Origin: Cryptomeria japonica
Taxonomy: Eukaryota > Streptophyta > Pinopsida > Cupressales > Cupressaceae
Assembly (NCBI RefSeq): GCF_030272615.1
Contig: NC_081406.1
Span: 110,061,283 to 110,125,282 of the forward strand
Direction: 5' to 3'
Length of the DNA: 64,000 nt
Part shown: positions 22,421 to 33,338 of the stretch, one piece after another
How positions within the stretch are numbered: position 1 is the first letter of the stretch
Layout: the number at the start of each line of letters is the position of its first letter
Program-made: the position numbers and the translations under genes
Notes under the pieces: generated by a model
Databases searched by the model: none
What the model was told of the DNA's origin: nothing
Seen by the model: only the letters and a program-made list of their open reading frames with translations

Positions 22421-23919
22421 TACTTAAGAAAAAAAAAAGGACCAAGTCATTTGATAAACATTAACCCCGCCTCTTCATCCCATTGACCTCTGCCATATTC
22501 ACAAAAAAATTGGGTATTACAAGGAGGGAAACAGTTCTTGATTGGGGTACCGCCAAGATCCGGTTGAAGAAAAAAGGTAGGGTAATCAACCAATTCATTC
22601 ACAGGATGTTTTCTTGAAGAAAAAATCATTATGTTTGTGACAATGTGTTGAATTTGCTTGATGTAGTGATGAAATTGTCTGAATTTTACATAGGAGGTTG
22701 CATTTGTCTTTTTTGATGATCAAGTTGTATCCTTCTTATAGTGAATTTTACTGCTCATAATTTTTTTTTCCCTAGCTCATATTCATTGTCCGGTAGAAAA
22801 AGAGATAAATAAGATTGAATTGGATGGTTGATCAAATGAAATGATCAATTATCCTCTTTATAGGCATAACCTCTTAAGGCAGACCCTAATTAAGGAGCGG
22901 GATGACCTAAACCTGCGTGATCAAATAGGAAGGAACCACAGATTGTGCCACTCTTGTATTTGACATCCGCTGGAAGTGGCATGAACATAGGCTCTAGCTG
23001 AGGAGCTTACCTTGGGTATGGATGCTGGTATATATGGCTGTGATAGAAAATCCCTGCTGCAGGACCATGAGACCACTGTGTAGTGATTGAGTGCCATTTT
23101 TCGTCAGTGTTTTGGAAGGGAGGATAAGTGTACCGTGATAGGAAGGTGGTATAAAATGGAAGCTGAGAGGTATAAGGTTATTAGGTGTGGGTTAGGATAA
23201 GATAGGGAGGTAAGTGATGAAGGATGTAATCATGAAAGAGTGAGTTAGGATATGTTAGGGATTTGGAAGGTAGGAAAGTGAATGGGGGGAGATAAAAGGA
23301 TGTGAAGGATGGAATGGGGTTAGGTAGGTGAAGTAAATGTAAATGTGTATGAGGTTAAGGTTTAGGATAGGTTGTAGGAAAGTGAAGGAGGTTAAGAGAG
23401 GGGATATGAAAGGTAGATGGAAGGTAATAATGATAGGAAGTGAGGTAAAGGTTATGAGGTGTGGGTTAGAAAATAGGGTATAGGAAATGGAAGGAAGGGT
23501 CATCCATGCCGTAGTGCTTGAAGAGGAGCACATTGACATGAGGGACAAGAAGAGTCATATCACTTTGAGAGTTTTCACCAATATGAGTATCCTGAGTATG
23601 GACCTCAAATCTTACAAGCCTTATAGAATTTGATGGGTGTGATACAAGATAGGTTTTCACCCACAACAGAGACACCTCATGAGGATCTACTTGTAGTAGA
23701 GGAGCATATACTTGCATCTTGGGAGCTTATTAGGAGTTCGCCTTGAAATTTGGAAAATACACATAGAGGAGATAGAATATTGATTAATACACATTACCTA
23801 GCCCCATCATGCATAAATACAAGAGGTGTAGACTATAGCAAGCACATATCATGAGCCAAAGGATCATATTCGAGAGTTGCTTCATCTCCAATCCTCTACA
23901 TTTTTAAGATCCACAAATG
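22421..23919. other. CACTA interior without a recognised gene; purine-rich tract at 23160-23480
   Basis: No domain seen. From about 23160 to 23480 the plus strand is almost free of C, with degenerate GGTTAGGATAGG-like words. A similar tract occurs at 26510-26990. The part after 23500 may be the eroded N-terminal side of the gypsy gag remnant that follows. Confidence 0.45.
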
Positions 23920-24640
23920 GGGTTGAGGCTAAGTCTTGGTTACTTAGCTTGGACTTATGCTTTGGGTTGCATCTATATGTGAGCAAGCTAAAGGCATAAT
24001 TTGCAATGCAATTTTTGAGAGGACTTGCTTCCACCTTGTGGTACTAGGAGGATAAAATGCACCAACTCACATTGGAAACCCTCTCATGGGATACCATTTT
24101 GGAGTGCTTCAAGTGTGTTCTATTTCAAAATATTTTTGACAGAGATGCGTAGATGAGTTTCACAATTTACATAATGAGGTTTCGTAGTGGCTCAACATGA
24201 GAGTTAGTTTTTGTAGTTCTTGTGGTTTGTAGATTACATTCAAGACAAGTTACTTGTCAATTATTTCATTAAGGGTGGAAAGCCCAAAATTTGAGTTTTC
24301 CTACAGATGGCCAATCCAAATGACTTTAGGGTTGCTATGGAAAAGTCTCTTATGGAAAAGGAGGTACATGAGAGGACACAAGAGGTATGAGAGAAGTTTG
24401 TAACCTTGATCAAGGGACTAAAGTGTCCATAAGCCTCCCCATCTTTCAAAGGAGAATTTAGACTTACTATAGGATTTCAAAGAAAAACCCAATAGTATCA
24501 ATATTAGGGACAAAGGTCTAGAGCATAGTAGGGGGCATAGGGTAGTCACATGTGACCATCATCGGCAAAAGGATATTTTAGGTATGAGAGACTATAGGGC
24601 TATCAAGCTAGGCCTTCTATGACTCAACAACCTTTTAGGG
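23920..24640 (+). pseudogene. Ty3/gypsy gag remnant
   Basis: In the plus strand an interrupted frame reads GVEAKSWLLSLDLCF, then YVSKLKA, FLRGLASTLWY, LSWDTILECFK and FRSGS. This is the retrotransposon gag order: E-A-x-x-W-L, alternating hydrophobic helix, G-x-A-x-x-W-W-like block, W-x-x-F-like block. Stops fall about every 25 codons, so it is an old fossil. No adjoining pol, LTR or primer site is recognisable. Confidence 0.6.
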
Positions 24641-24666
24641 GAGAATCTAGTGTTTTTAGTAGTTAC

Positions 24667-25132
24667 TTCTAACTATGGTGGGGCCTAGCCAACATAGGGT
24701 TATATGAGAGGCACATGTTATGTATATGTTAGTATTTAGAGAGATGTCAAAGTAGATAGTTGATATGTGGGTCTTTACCCTCCCAACCACTCAACATATA
24801 CCACCATGGGTCTTTACCCTCCCAAACACCCAAAGGTCAAAGGAACATTCACTACTACAACACTCACTTTTTGTGATAGTCTCAAGCACTTAGGACAATC
24901 ACTCCTTTCATGGCCATTCTTCTTCACACAAAACTCTCTAACATTAATTATTATGATAGTGTACCTCCTTAAACCTTCCACCAACACCAAACTCAATACC
25001 AAACTCTTTCCCAATCTCGCTAATGGACTAAATCAACTCACTGTAAAATTGTGACAGTTAATGCAAGGTTTAGGACAGTAGTTAGGATCTTCTAATTATG
25101 ATGGGGCCTAGCCAACATAGGGTTATATGAGA
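24667..25132. repeat. 43-bp direct repeats flanking about 380 bp
   Basis: TTCTAAYTATGRTGGGGCC through TATATGAGA occurs at 24667-24709 and again at 25090-25132 with two mismatches. Between them lies a segment with GGGTCTTTACCCTCCCAA twice (near 24770 and 24807) and, on the minus strand, a gag-knuckle-like CVKKNGHERSDCPKC. It is either a tandem duplication or the flanks of a small inserted unit. Confidence 0.65.
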
Positions 25133-27648
25133 TAGGTTAAGTTCAACAGTGATGTGTATTAGATTATCATCAAAATTTCCTGTTAGTGTTACTTTGTATC
25201 AACATTAACCACTTATTGTCATTTCATTATAATCAGTTTGTTATTCCTTATAAGAATTTGTAGTATTACCATAATTTGCATAACTTGAAACTGATTGTAT
25301 TATGTATTCTTGAGATTATGTGCAGATATATATATTTATATGTTATGTCTGGCAATAACGTTATGTTATTTTAATGTTGTTTGAATAAATAGATAAAATT
25401 TATCTTCTTAACTTAATATGATATTAACTGTCATTGACTTGATTAAGAACATCTTAATTTATATTCAATGATGCACAAATTTGAATTTAAATATGTATAT
25501 CATACTGGCTGATATATACTCTAATGCTAACTCAGAAAATTCATGCTTATACATATCTGACACTGAACTTACCCCTGTCTTTATCCCTGCTGGCAGACTA
25601 TCATTATTCATCTTGTATGCTCTCTAAACTTGGGCATTAAGGTTGTCCTATGCATTATCACATGACTATTTTTTCTTGTTCTTGGGGTTGCTTATTTCTC
25701 TAAACATGATTAGGATTTTTCACTATGTTGACTACCACCTTTAATGGACTTCCATCATGAAGACTTATTACTATTGCCGTCTTTGACTATCACAAGATGA
25801 CCAAAATGTTTGCATAGGTGACTAGATCTATTCATGTGAGTTCTCTTCATAATATTGGTAATTGTCATACTTTGATCGTAAGGATACCAACTTACCTCTT
25901 TATGTCTTGACATGATTCTTTGTTCACATGGTTATATTTTTGTCATAAAACCTTGTTGCCTCATACCATTTAGATGATAAAAGAAATTCTACAAGTTCCA
26001 ATGCCTTTGTCCTTGAATTGTCTTGGACTACATAAATACCAACTTAGCATTGTTCCCATATGCCTGTGGTGAATTTCTTTGTTATCCTTGGACATACTTG
26101 CTATGATTTGTATTATTGATCTTTGTTTTTTATTTATATTAAACTTCTTTTGATTGGCTCCACTTTCTCCTAAATCTCAACTATCACCCTTTGATATTTT
26201 CTTTGCCAAAAAGAGATCTAAAAATATATCATTGGACTGTCTTTTGATGTTGTGACTATTTTGAGATTCATGCTTATATTCTTGTGTTCCTAAGAATATC
26301 ATATTCTCCATTATTGGTTCTTTATACAAACATATATCTTTTATCATTGGCAAAGGTTTGCATGCATTCATAGAAATTCAAGGGCAAGAACAAATCTCTA
26401 CTCCTTGGTGTCAATGGAATCCCTCTAGGCATGAGCTTTTAATCTCTATGTTTGGCTGCTATAAAACTTCTATTTGGATTGTAACATTTGCTGCTCCATG
26501 AAAGGGTAAAGGGGATGTAGGTTATAATGGGAGTTATAAGGGGCAAGGAAAAAGGGTAAGGGGGTAGGGTGGTAGGTTAGGATAGGTATAAGATATGGGT
26601 AGGTGATAAGATGGAAAGGGTAGGTTAATAGGTATGTGGTAGAGGTAAGCTTAGGGAAATAAAGGAAGTAAGACTTATGGGATGTGGGTTAGAATAGGTG
26701 ATTTTAGGGGGAATAAAGGGGTAGGTATTCTGGAGGGGAGTGTGAGATGTGAGGTATGAGGGGAAGGGAGATGCTAGGATAGAATAGGGGTAGGGGTAAG
26801 GTGGAAAGGAAGTTAGTGGAGGAAGGTGAGGGTGTAAGATGGAAGGGTAGGTTTAAGTTAAGATGTGAAGGAGGTTAAGGCATGGGGTATGAAAGGTGGT
26901 TAAAGGATAGAGGATAGGAAGGTAGGTGAGTTAGAAGGTATGGTAAATGGAAGTGAAGAGTGTTAGGGGAGGTAGAAATGGGAGTGATTGGTTTTGGGCA
27001 CCCACTGACAGGATCGATAGAAGTGGAAGGGATTATGCCTTGGCTGGGCAAAGGGAATGTTAAACCTCACTTCATTTCAAAGAGAAAGACTTTTCCAGCT
27101 CCTGAGCAACTACCAATAAAAGGTTAACAACAAAGACTCAACAACAACTAACCTAGAAAGCGAAAAAGTGTGTTTTGGTGAAGATTGGGAATAGTGTGTT
27201 TTGGTGAAGAAACATGATGTGAGAATTTTGATGCAGAGGAAAGGATAGAACTCAGTATTTCATATTAAGACAACAACCACATTGATTAGGAAAGTCAAAT
27301 AAGGTATCTCCAATGTTTAGGATATACAAGGGCAACATTAGTCATGTAAGTATGCATGAGCATGTGAATGGATAGTTACTTTCCTTTTAGAATAATTTGT
27401 GTCTATGACTCTCTATAACTTGGGTCTATGACTCTCAATGGGCATATCACCTACTCTAAATCACCACAAAGCCATTAGATATGTTTTGAGATGAAAAAGA
27501 AGAGTTAAATGGTTTTGGTTCAATTTGCATAATTTCTATGTTCAAGTAATTTAATTTGGTATATACTGAAACGTGATTTCATAACTAACATTTCAACTTC
27601 TATATAACTAGTTCTATAGCCCGATTGTTTTGCTTGTGAAGAAAGACC
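25133..27648. other. CACTA interior, no gene recognised; C-poor purine tract at 26510-26990
   Basis: The 25133-26500 part is AT-rich with short frames only. At 26510-26990 the plus strand is nearly C-free and made of GGGTAGG, GGATAGG and TTAGGAT words, resembling 23160-23480. The 600 bases before 27649 would hold the transposase promoter. Candidate text CTTCTATATAACTAG at 27597-27611 contains TATATAA at a plausible distance of about 45 bases before the ATG. Confidence 0.4.
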
Positions 27649-27972
27649 ATGTCAGACAATATCAACGAACAAAAAAATAAGGAGACAATTGCTAGATTGT
27701 GGTCTAACTTGGAAAGAAAAGGTGATGGAAAATGTTATTGTCCTTGCAAAATTTGTAAGGGGTTAAAGACTAGAAGACTTCTAATCAAAACAAATAAGAA
27801 ACATTGTAGGCTGCATTGTCAAATTGAAGGTGGACATGATTATCATCCATTGGTAAGTTTTTCATTATATCGTTTTAACAATTTATATACATAAGAAATC
27901 ACATGATTATGAGATCATGATCATGGTTTATTTATGTTTATCAATTTTATGTAGGTCGAGCACCCCGGAGCA

Positions 27973-27978
27973 CATGAT
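27973..27978. repeat. Target site duplication CATGAT (left) of the solo LTR
   Basis: CATGAT is repeated at 29381-29386. Removing the LTR and one copy restores the continuous reading GAHDMDQHN of the transposase, which independently proves the insertion point. Five-base CATGA is the conservative reading if the LTR start is shifted by one. Confidence 0.9.
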
Positions 27979-29380
27979 TGATGAATAATGATGAACAACA
28001 AATACCCCAACCGGTACTGAGAGGGGGGGGGGTGAATCAGTACAAGCAAAAACTTTCTCAACAACTTATCTAGTTAAAGCAATACCAACTAGTTGTCACC
28101 ATCACTGAACTTAGCCATAGCAATACCGGTTAAACATAGTAAGATATCTGACACCATAAACTGATAAGTCTGAACACTTCAAATACAATCAATACTTGAT
28201 ATGAACTTCACCCATAAACATATGCATGTGGTATACCAGTAATACAATAACCTATTAACTCTGCATGCATAATCTTTCAACCAAATAATTCATAAACATC
28301 ACATGAAAAATGCATAACACATAACACACAGATTTTTCACGTAGAAACCCAAATGGGAAAAACCATGGTGGGGATGAATACCCACAAGCTTGTTTTCGAA
28401 CTCTTTTGAAGCTCGCCCTGTTAAGAGCCTAGTCTAGTTAAAGACTATACAATAAGGTTTTGTTAGGAACCGATCCTGTTAGAGATCACTCGGTTAAGGG
28501 ATGGCTATATACCCTGTTAAAGGTTACCTCGCTAGAGGATTTGAAGAAATAAATGATCTTGAGTCACCTAGTTAAAGGTTTTACAATAAGCCTGTTAAAG
28601 CTACTCGGTAAAGGGATTTTCCAACTGTTGAAATGATTAGAAGACAACAAGTAGAACTTCTAATCTGATAACAACACTACATGCCAAGGCAGATCCTTTT
28701 CATTTCCTCTACTCTGCAATCACACTCTATAGTTTTCCTCTTACTGGTCTGGCAAGTATCTCATCACTCAGATACACACACAACATTTTCCAACAACTTT
28801 ACAATAACAAACATCATCGACCTTATAGACATCAGTTAGGTCGGTAGCATAAACCCTAAACCCTAAGCATCTTAGGTTTACAACATAGGCGGTCCAATCC
28901 TGGCTGTCTAAACACATTGCATAGAGTATTACGATTTCAAATAGATCACAAGACAATCTGCATTGTTCATTCTTCACTGCACATGGGAATCAGTAACCCA
29001 TCACGCTCTCTTCTCATACCGCCAAGAAGAATGATCATTCCCGAGGTAGACTTCAAACTCAGTCGATCTTCTCATGCAAGATCCACAAGGAAATCCTTCA
29101 CGTGCACAAATCTGACATGGCACCTCGATCTCATTTACATCTCTTAGCTAACTCATCATAGAGTATCACAGGTTGTATCGCACAAGGTGGATCACCAAAC
29201 TGATAACTCTATAGCTGAGACTACCAACTGGTAGTCACACTTAGTGAAACCCTGACACCGGTTCACTGCATCTCCTCATACCTCTTCATACCGGTTCATT
29301 TGAACCTATTGACATCAATGACAACATATATTATCATCATATCAACATACCAGTTCATCATATGCCAATAATATCCAACA
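27979..29380 (-). mobile_element. Solo LTR of a copia-like family, 1402 bp
   Basis: Minus-strand LTR starting TGTTGGATATTATTGG at 29380 and ending TTCATCA at 27979 (TG...CA). It carries the family landmark GATTCAC + C run + TCTCAGTACCGG near 28030 and the AAACCCAAATGGGAAAAACC block near 28350. No internal region or second LTR is present, so it most likely arose by LTR-LTR recombination. It shares blocks with the LTR at 18163-19293. A short TAAACCCTAAACCCTAA run lies at 28853-28869. Confidence 0.88.
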
Positions 29381-31453
29381 CATGATATGGATCAACACAA
29401 CCCGAAGAATATGGTTTTTGAAGTGGAGGAACATGGAGGTGTGAATATCGAAGTTGAAGCTAATGATCCCATGGAAGATGACGATCATGAGCCACAAAAC
29501 ACAATTGAAGATGATGGCACAAATACATTGATCCATGACACATTTAGTACTGGCGCAACTGATCATGATGATGAAGATGACCTTGATGTTGTTCATGATG
29601 TCCCTCTACTTGAGAAGACATCTGAGGCCATTTATGAAGGCTCCCAGACAACTCTTCTCTCGGCTGTATTGTTGTTGGTGAACTTGAAGGTTATGAATGG
29701 TTTATCCAACATAACAATCTCATGTATGTTAAGGTATGTCATATATGTCATAATAAATGGTGAATACCATTAATATTCTTTATATTAACAAATTATTATT
29801 TTTTGTTGTACATTGATAGGTGAATTTTTGTTGCCACCATCAAATATTCTACCTCGCTCATACCTAGAACTATCCGCCATTATGAAAGATATTGGAATGG
29901 AGTATCAAGCAATATATGATTGTCCCAATGATCATATTATATATCACAAACAACATGAATTTTGAACTGAATGCCTTGAATGTGATATCAGTAGATATCA
30001 AACATATCAAATAACAAAAATGGTTCCTCGCAAGGTTCTTCGCTATATTCCCATTATTCCATGTATGCAATGATTATTCAAGTGTCAATCCATTTGGAGA
30101 GCTTTGATCTATTTACTTAGTGTGGCCTATTTTTGTTATCAACAATAACATTCCTCCATGGATATCAATAAAGAGGGAGCACATAATGTTGACAATGATT
30201 GTTCCAAGTATTTTATCATTTAAATATAGTCGTCTACATTATATTATAAATATTGCAGTAAAATGGTCATAATAATTATGTAATGTTTTTGTTCATTCGA
30301 TTAGGTAAGTACCAAGTAAAGATATGAATGTATATATCGAGCCTCTTATTGACTAGTTGTTGGAGTTATGGAATGGTGTCACTATGTATGATGTCTCTAG
30401 ACCAGTAGGACAAAGACAATTTCAATTCCATGCAATGCTTGTATGGACAATAAATGATGCCCCAAGGCTAACACATTTTTGTGGTATGTTATAGTGTTCA
30501 AGTTGTGCATGATAATTATAATTAAAAAAATTAACATATTTAATCCAATTATACATTATCTTGTAGGTATTCAAACAAACGGATAATTTGCATGTCCAGT
30601 TTGTGGTCCAAAGATGAAATCTTGTCATTCAAAAAGTTTTTGAGAGCAGGTGTTTGATGAGTATAGGCACTTTCTCCACAAAAATCATAAGTATCGAAAT
30701 AGTGAAAAACATCTTTTCAATGTGAAAGAAGAGAATACATCAAAGCCATGAAGAATGACACCTCACTTGTGGAAGTTGGAATATAATAGAATTAATCATC
30801 AAGGTAATGCCATTCCATCTAATGGTTTATGTCATAAAACATCTTTTCTATTGTGTTTTGTTTATTGATGATGTGATTGATGATTGTGAAGGTCGTCAAG
30901 GCATAAATGACCATCTTCCTAAGGGAATAAAAAGTTATCCCCAAAAATTTAGTAGTTTGCCCTACTACGAGCAGTTAAAAATTATGCATTTGTTTGATAC
31001 TATGCATATTGGAAAGAATATAACAGAGACATTATGGAAAATATTGGATGGAAGGCATGACAAAGAAAAAATTATCAAAATTTGTAGTGACATTCAGGAT
31101 TCCAATCATGCAATGAAAAATGTCATTTAATCAAATAGCCATGGAGACCAGATTAATATAAGTGAGCTTCCTTGGTTATTAACGAACCAGCAAAGCAATG
31201 CTATAAAAGAAGTCATACAAAAAATTTGATTTTCAATAGGATTTGTTGCGAACATAAACAATCTCATATCAAAGAAAAGTGAATTTGGGCTAGGGATAAA
31301 AATGCATGATTGGCATACCTTCATTAAGGTAATTCACGTTCTTGTGTTTTTACTATATATTTGTATACTGCGCATGTACTTTTCATTGTATTATGTTAGA
31401 AAAAAATGAAAAGATAATTTTATAATTGTTGCAGTACATTCTACCTCTATCTT

Positions 31454-31851
31454 TTAAGTAGTACATTGTATTGGATTTAATCATCCATTTTGTAAGTCAG
31501 TGAGACTTCTATTTTGTAGTTGAGCAGTGAGCTCTAGGCTGTTGGCCTCCTTGCATGTGTAGGCCCCCCATGTAAGTAATATTTATTCATTGGCTAGTGA
31601 GTGAATATTGTGGGTCACAAATCCCACCGAGGTTTTTCCCACACCAGGTTTCCTCATTAAATATCTTGTGTTATGGTGTCTTCTCTATGTTGTCTCTGTT
31701 ATTCTTATTTGTTGCATTAATTCTTATTTACTGGTACACTATTTTGGGATGCAAAGTTTTTAATAAGTATAAATACACAGTAAATCGGTTAGACACTGAT
31801 TCACCCCCCCCCCCCCTCTCAGTGTCTTTGGGAATTTCATTGATTCTAACA
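31454..31851 (+). repeat. 5' LTR remnant
   Basis: Colinear with 37213-37606 from TTAAG(T/C)AGTACATTG to GATTCTAACA. A C run of 14 at 31803-31816 is shorter in the other copy. Clear substitutions between the copies make this older than the element at 2268-13089. Confidence 0.88.
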
Positions 31852-31853
31852 AT

Positions 31854-31865
31854 TGGTATCAGAGC
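31854..31865 (+). other. Primer binding site, initiator Met tRNA
   Basis: TGGTATCAGAGC, two bases after the LTR end TCTAACA. Confidence 0.93.
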
Positions 31866-31922
31866 CTGGTCCTCTATTTAAAAAAGCCTAACAGCTTGAG
31901 GAAGATTCTGACACCAGTACAG

Positions 31923-33035
31923 ATGGAGAACTTAAGAAAGCAGTTGGAAGGAGCTCTTGAAGATTTTGATGTAGAGAAATTAAAGAATATCAAACTTGAA
32001 GATGATCTAAGGACTGCACAGGAATTCATTAGAAGACTTTAGGATAACTTTTCTATAGCACAAAATAAAAGAAAATAACTTCATGAAAAGATGCAGAAAG
32101 ATGATGATGAAAAAGAAACTGTTAGAGAACTTGCAAACAAGTTGAGACAAGAAAACAACAATATGAAGAATGAAATGCAAGATATGACCATGAGGTTATG
32201 TAAAGATATTGAAGACATGAAGAAGAATGAATAAGACTTTAATAGGAGACTTAATGATGCTAGAAATGAAAATCTAAGACTTAGTCATGAAAATGATATG
32301 CTGAAGACAAATCTAATTCACATGCAACATGATAAAATTGAGCTTATGAGACAAATAGGAATTATGGAAAATGAGTTGGCTACTGCAAATAAACACAAAG
32401 ACAAATTCAAGAAAAGTTTAGAGGAGCTTGATGACATGCTGAAAAGTCAGAAGCCTAATGGAGATACTAATGGACTTGTATTTGAAGTTGGATAAAGTTT
32501 TGGTACTGCAAATAATCATGATCATAGTAAACCGGTAAGACAACCTAATGCTTATAAGTTTAATGGGAAATGCTTTAACTGTAACATGTATGGTCATAGA
32601 GAAAATTAGTGTAGACGTAGAAATAATTAGAATATTAATGCACCCACTAGTCAATGTTCCAAATGCAACAAAATTGGTCATAATTCAGAAATTTGCAGAA
32701 TGAATGTGAAATGCTATGTTTGTGGAAGATTTGGGCACTTATCTAATCAATGCAAAACACAAACTAGCGTAGGATATGGAAAGGCTATTTAGAGGAATAA
32801 TGTGACTTGTTATGCTTGTAACAAGATTAGACATATTGCAAAAAAATTTAGAAGCAAGAATTCATCGGCTAACAATAAAGGATCCAGTTTAAAAGGCAAA
32901 GAGAAGGTAGAAGAAGTAAAGAAAGGATTTTCAAAACAATGTATTAAGAAGAGAGATTAGAGAGTTGATGAAAATGTCTCTGCACTGGTAGAACAGAGTA
33001 ATTCTCCACAGTTAAGAGATTCTTCATCCAACTGA
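31923..33035 (+). pseudogene. Gag-like coiled-coil protein with four tandem zinc knuckles, decayed
   Basis: From the ATG at 31923 a single frame of 371 codons runs to a TGA at 33033, broken by about eight TAG/TAA stops but no frameshift. Residues 1-190 are Lys/Glu/Asn/Met-rich heptads (ENLRKQLEGAL, NENLRLSHENDML), a strong coiled-coil pattern. Then come CFNCNMYGHREN*C, CSKCNKIGHNSEIC, CYVCGRFGHLSNQC and a degenerate CYACNKIRHIAKKF. The first three keep the C-x2-C-x4-H-x4-C spacing. A Lys-rich tail follows. The role would be RNA binding and particle assembly. Copia gags usually carry a single knuckle, so four is unusual. Confidence 0.8.
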
Positions 33036-33338
33036 GAAGTAACCCTTTGGGGGTATTGCAGCAAGTTGAAAATCATGTAGATTAGCTTCGGTTGATGGTG
33101 AAAAGATGGATTTCTTCTTTACCGACAGATGTGTTAAGTTTTCACTTAACCAGCGAGAATTTAATGCGGTTGGTGAAAGATATGTCATTATAAATCATTG
33201 GATTTCCCTCATTTTTGACTCACCGAACATTCAAATTATCAGAGAGTGCAAAAACTGAGCGAAGGCATTCAAGGCGAAGCTGCGAAGTGATCTCTTCAGA
33301 TATTGAGAATATTTTCAGATAGTAAAAGGTATTTTTCA

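Larger units (their letters stand above)
27649..31454 (+). pseudogene. CACTA transposase (Tnp2 type, Transposase_21 family), interrupted and truncated
   Basis: Exon 1 (27649-27852) encodes the N-terminal Cys/His block CYCPCKICKG...HCRLHCQIEGGHDYHPL. A GT-AG intron (27853-27954) joins it in frame to VEHPGAHDMDQHNP. That exon is split by the solo LTR at 27979-29380, with CATGAT repeated at its edges. It continues 29387-29733 with an acidic linker and LYEGSQTTLLSAVLLLVNLK. Later exons give VPRKVLRYIPIIP, VWPIFVINNNIPPW (about 30120), VYIEPLID and LVWTINDAPRL (30320-30475), FACPVCGPKMKS, LPYYEQLKIMHLFDTMHIGKN (about 30950-31015) and MHDWHTFIK. A last intron (31329-31434) leads to YILPLSF, where element 31454-37606 cuts it. 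Several TAG/TAA stops are present and the C-terminal part is missing. Confidence 0.88.

Noticed and set aside
23255-23548. Minus-strand Ser/Pro/Leu/Phe-rich frame
   Set aside because: It is the translation of a C-free purine tract on the other strand, not a protein.
25560-26460. Possible degraded copia gag/protease on the minus strand
   Set aside because: A few words look gag-like, but I could not find a knuckle, DSGA or an ordered series of blocks.
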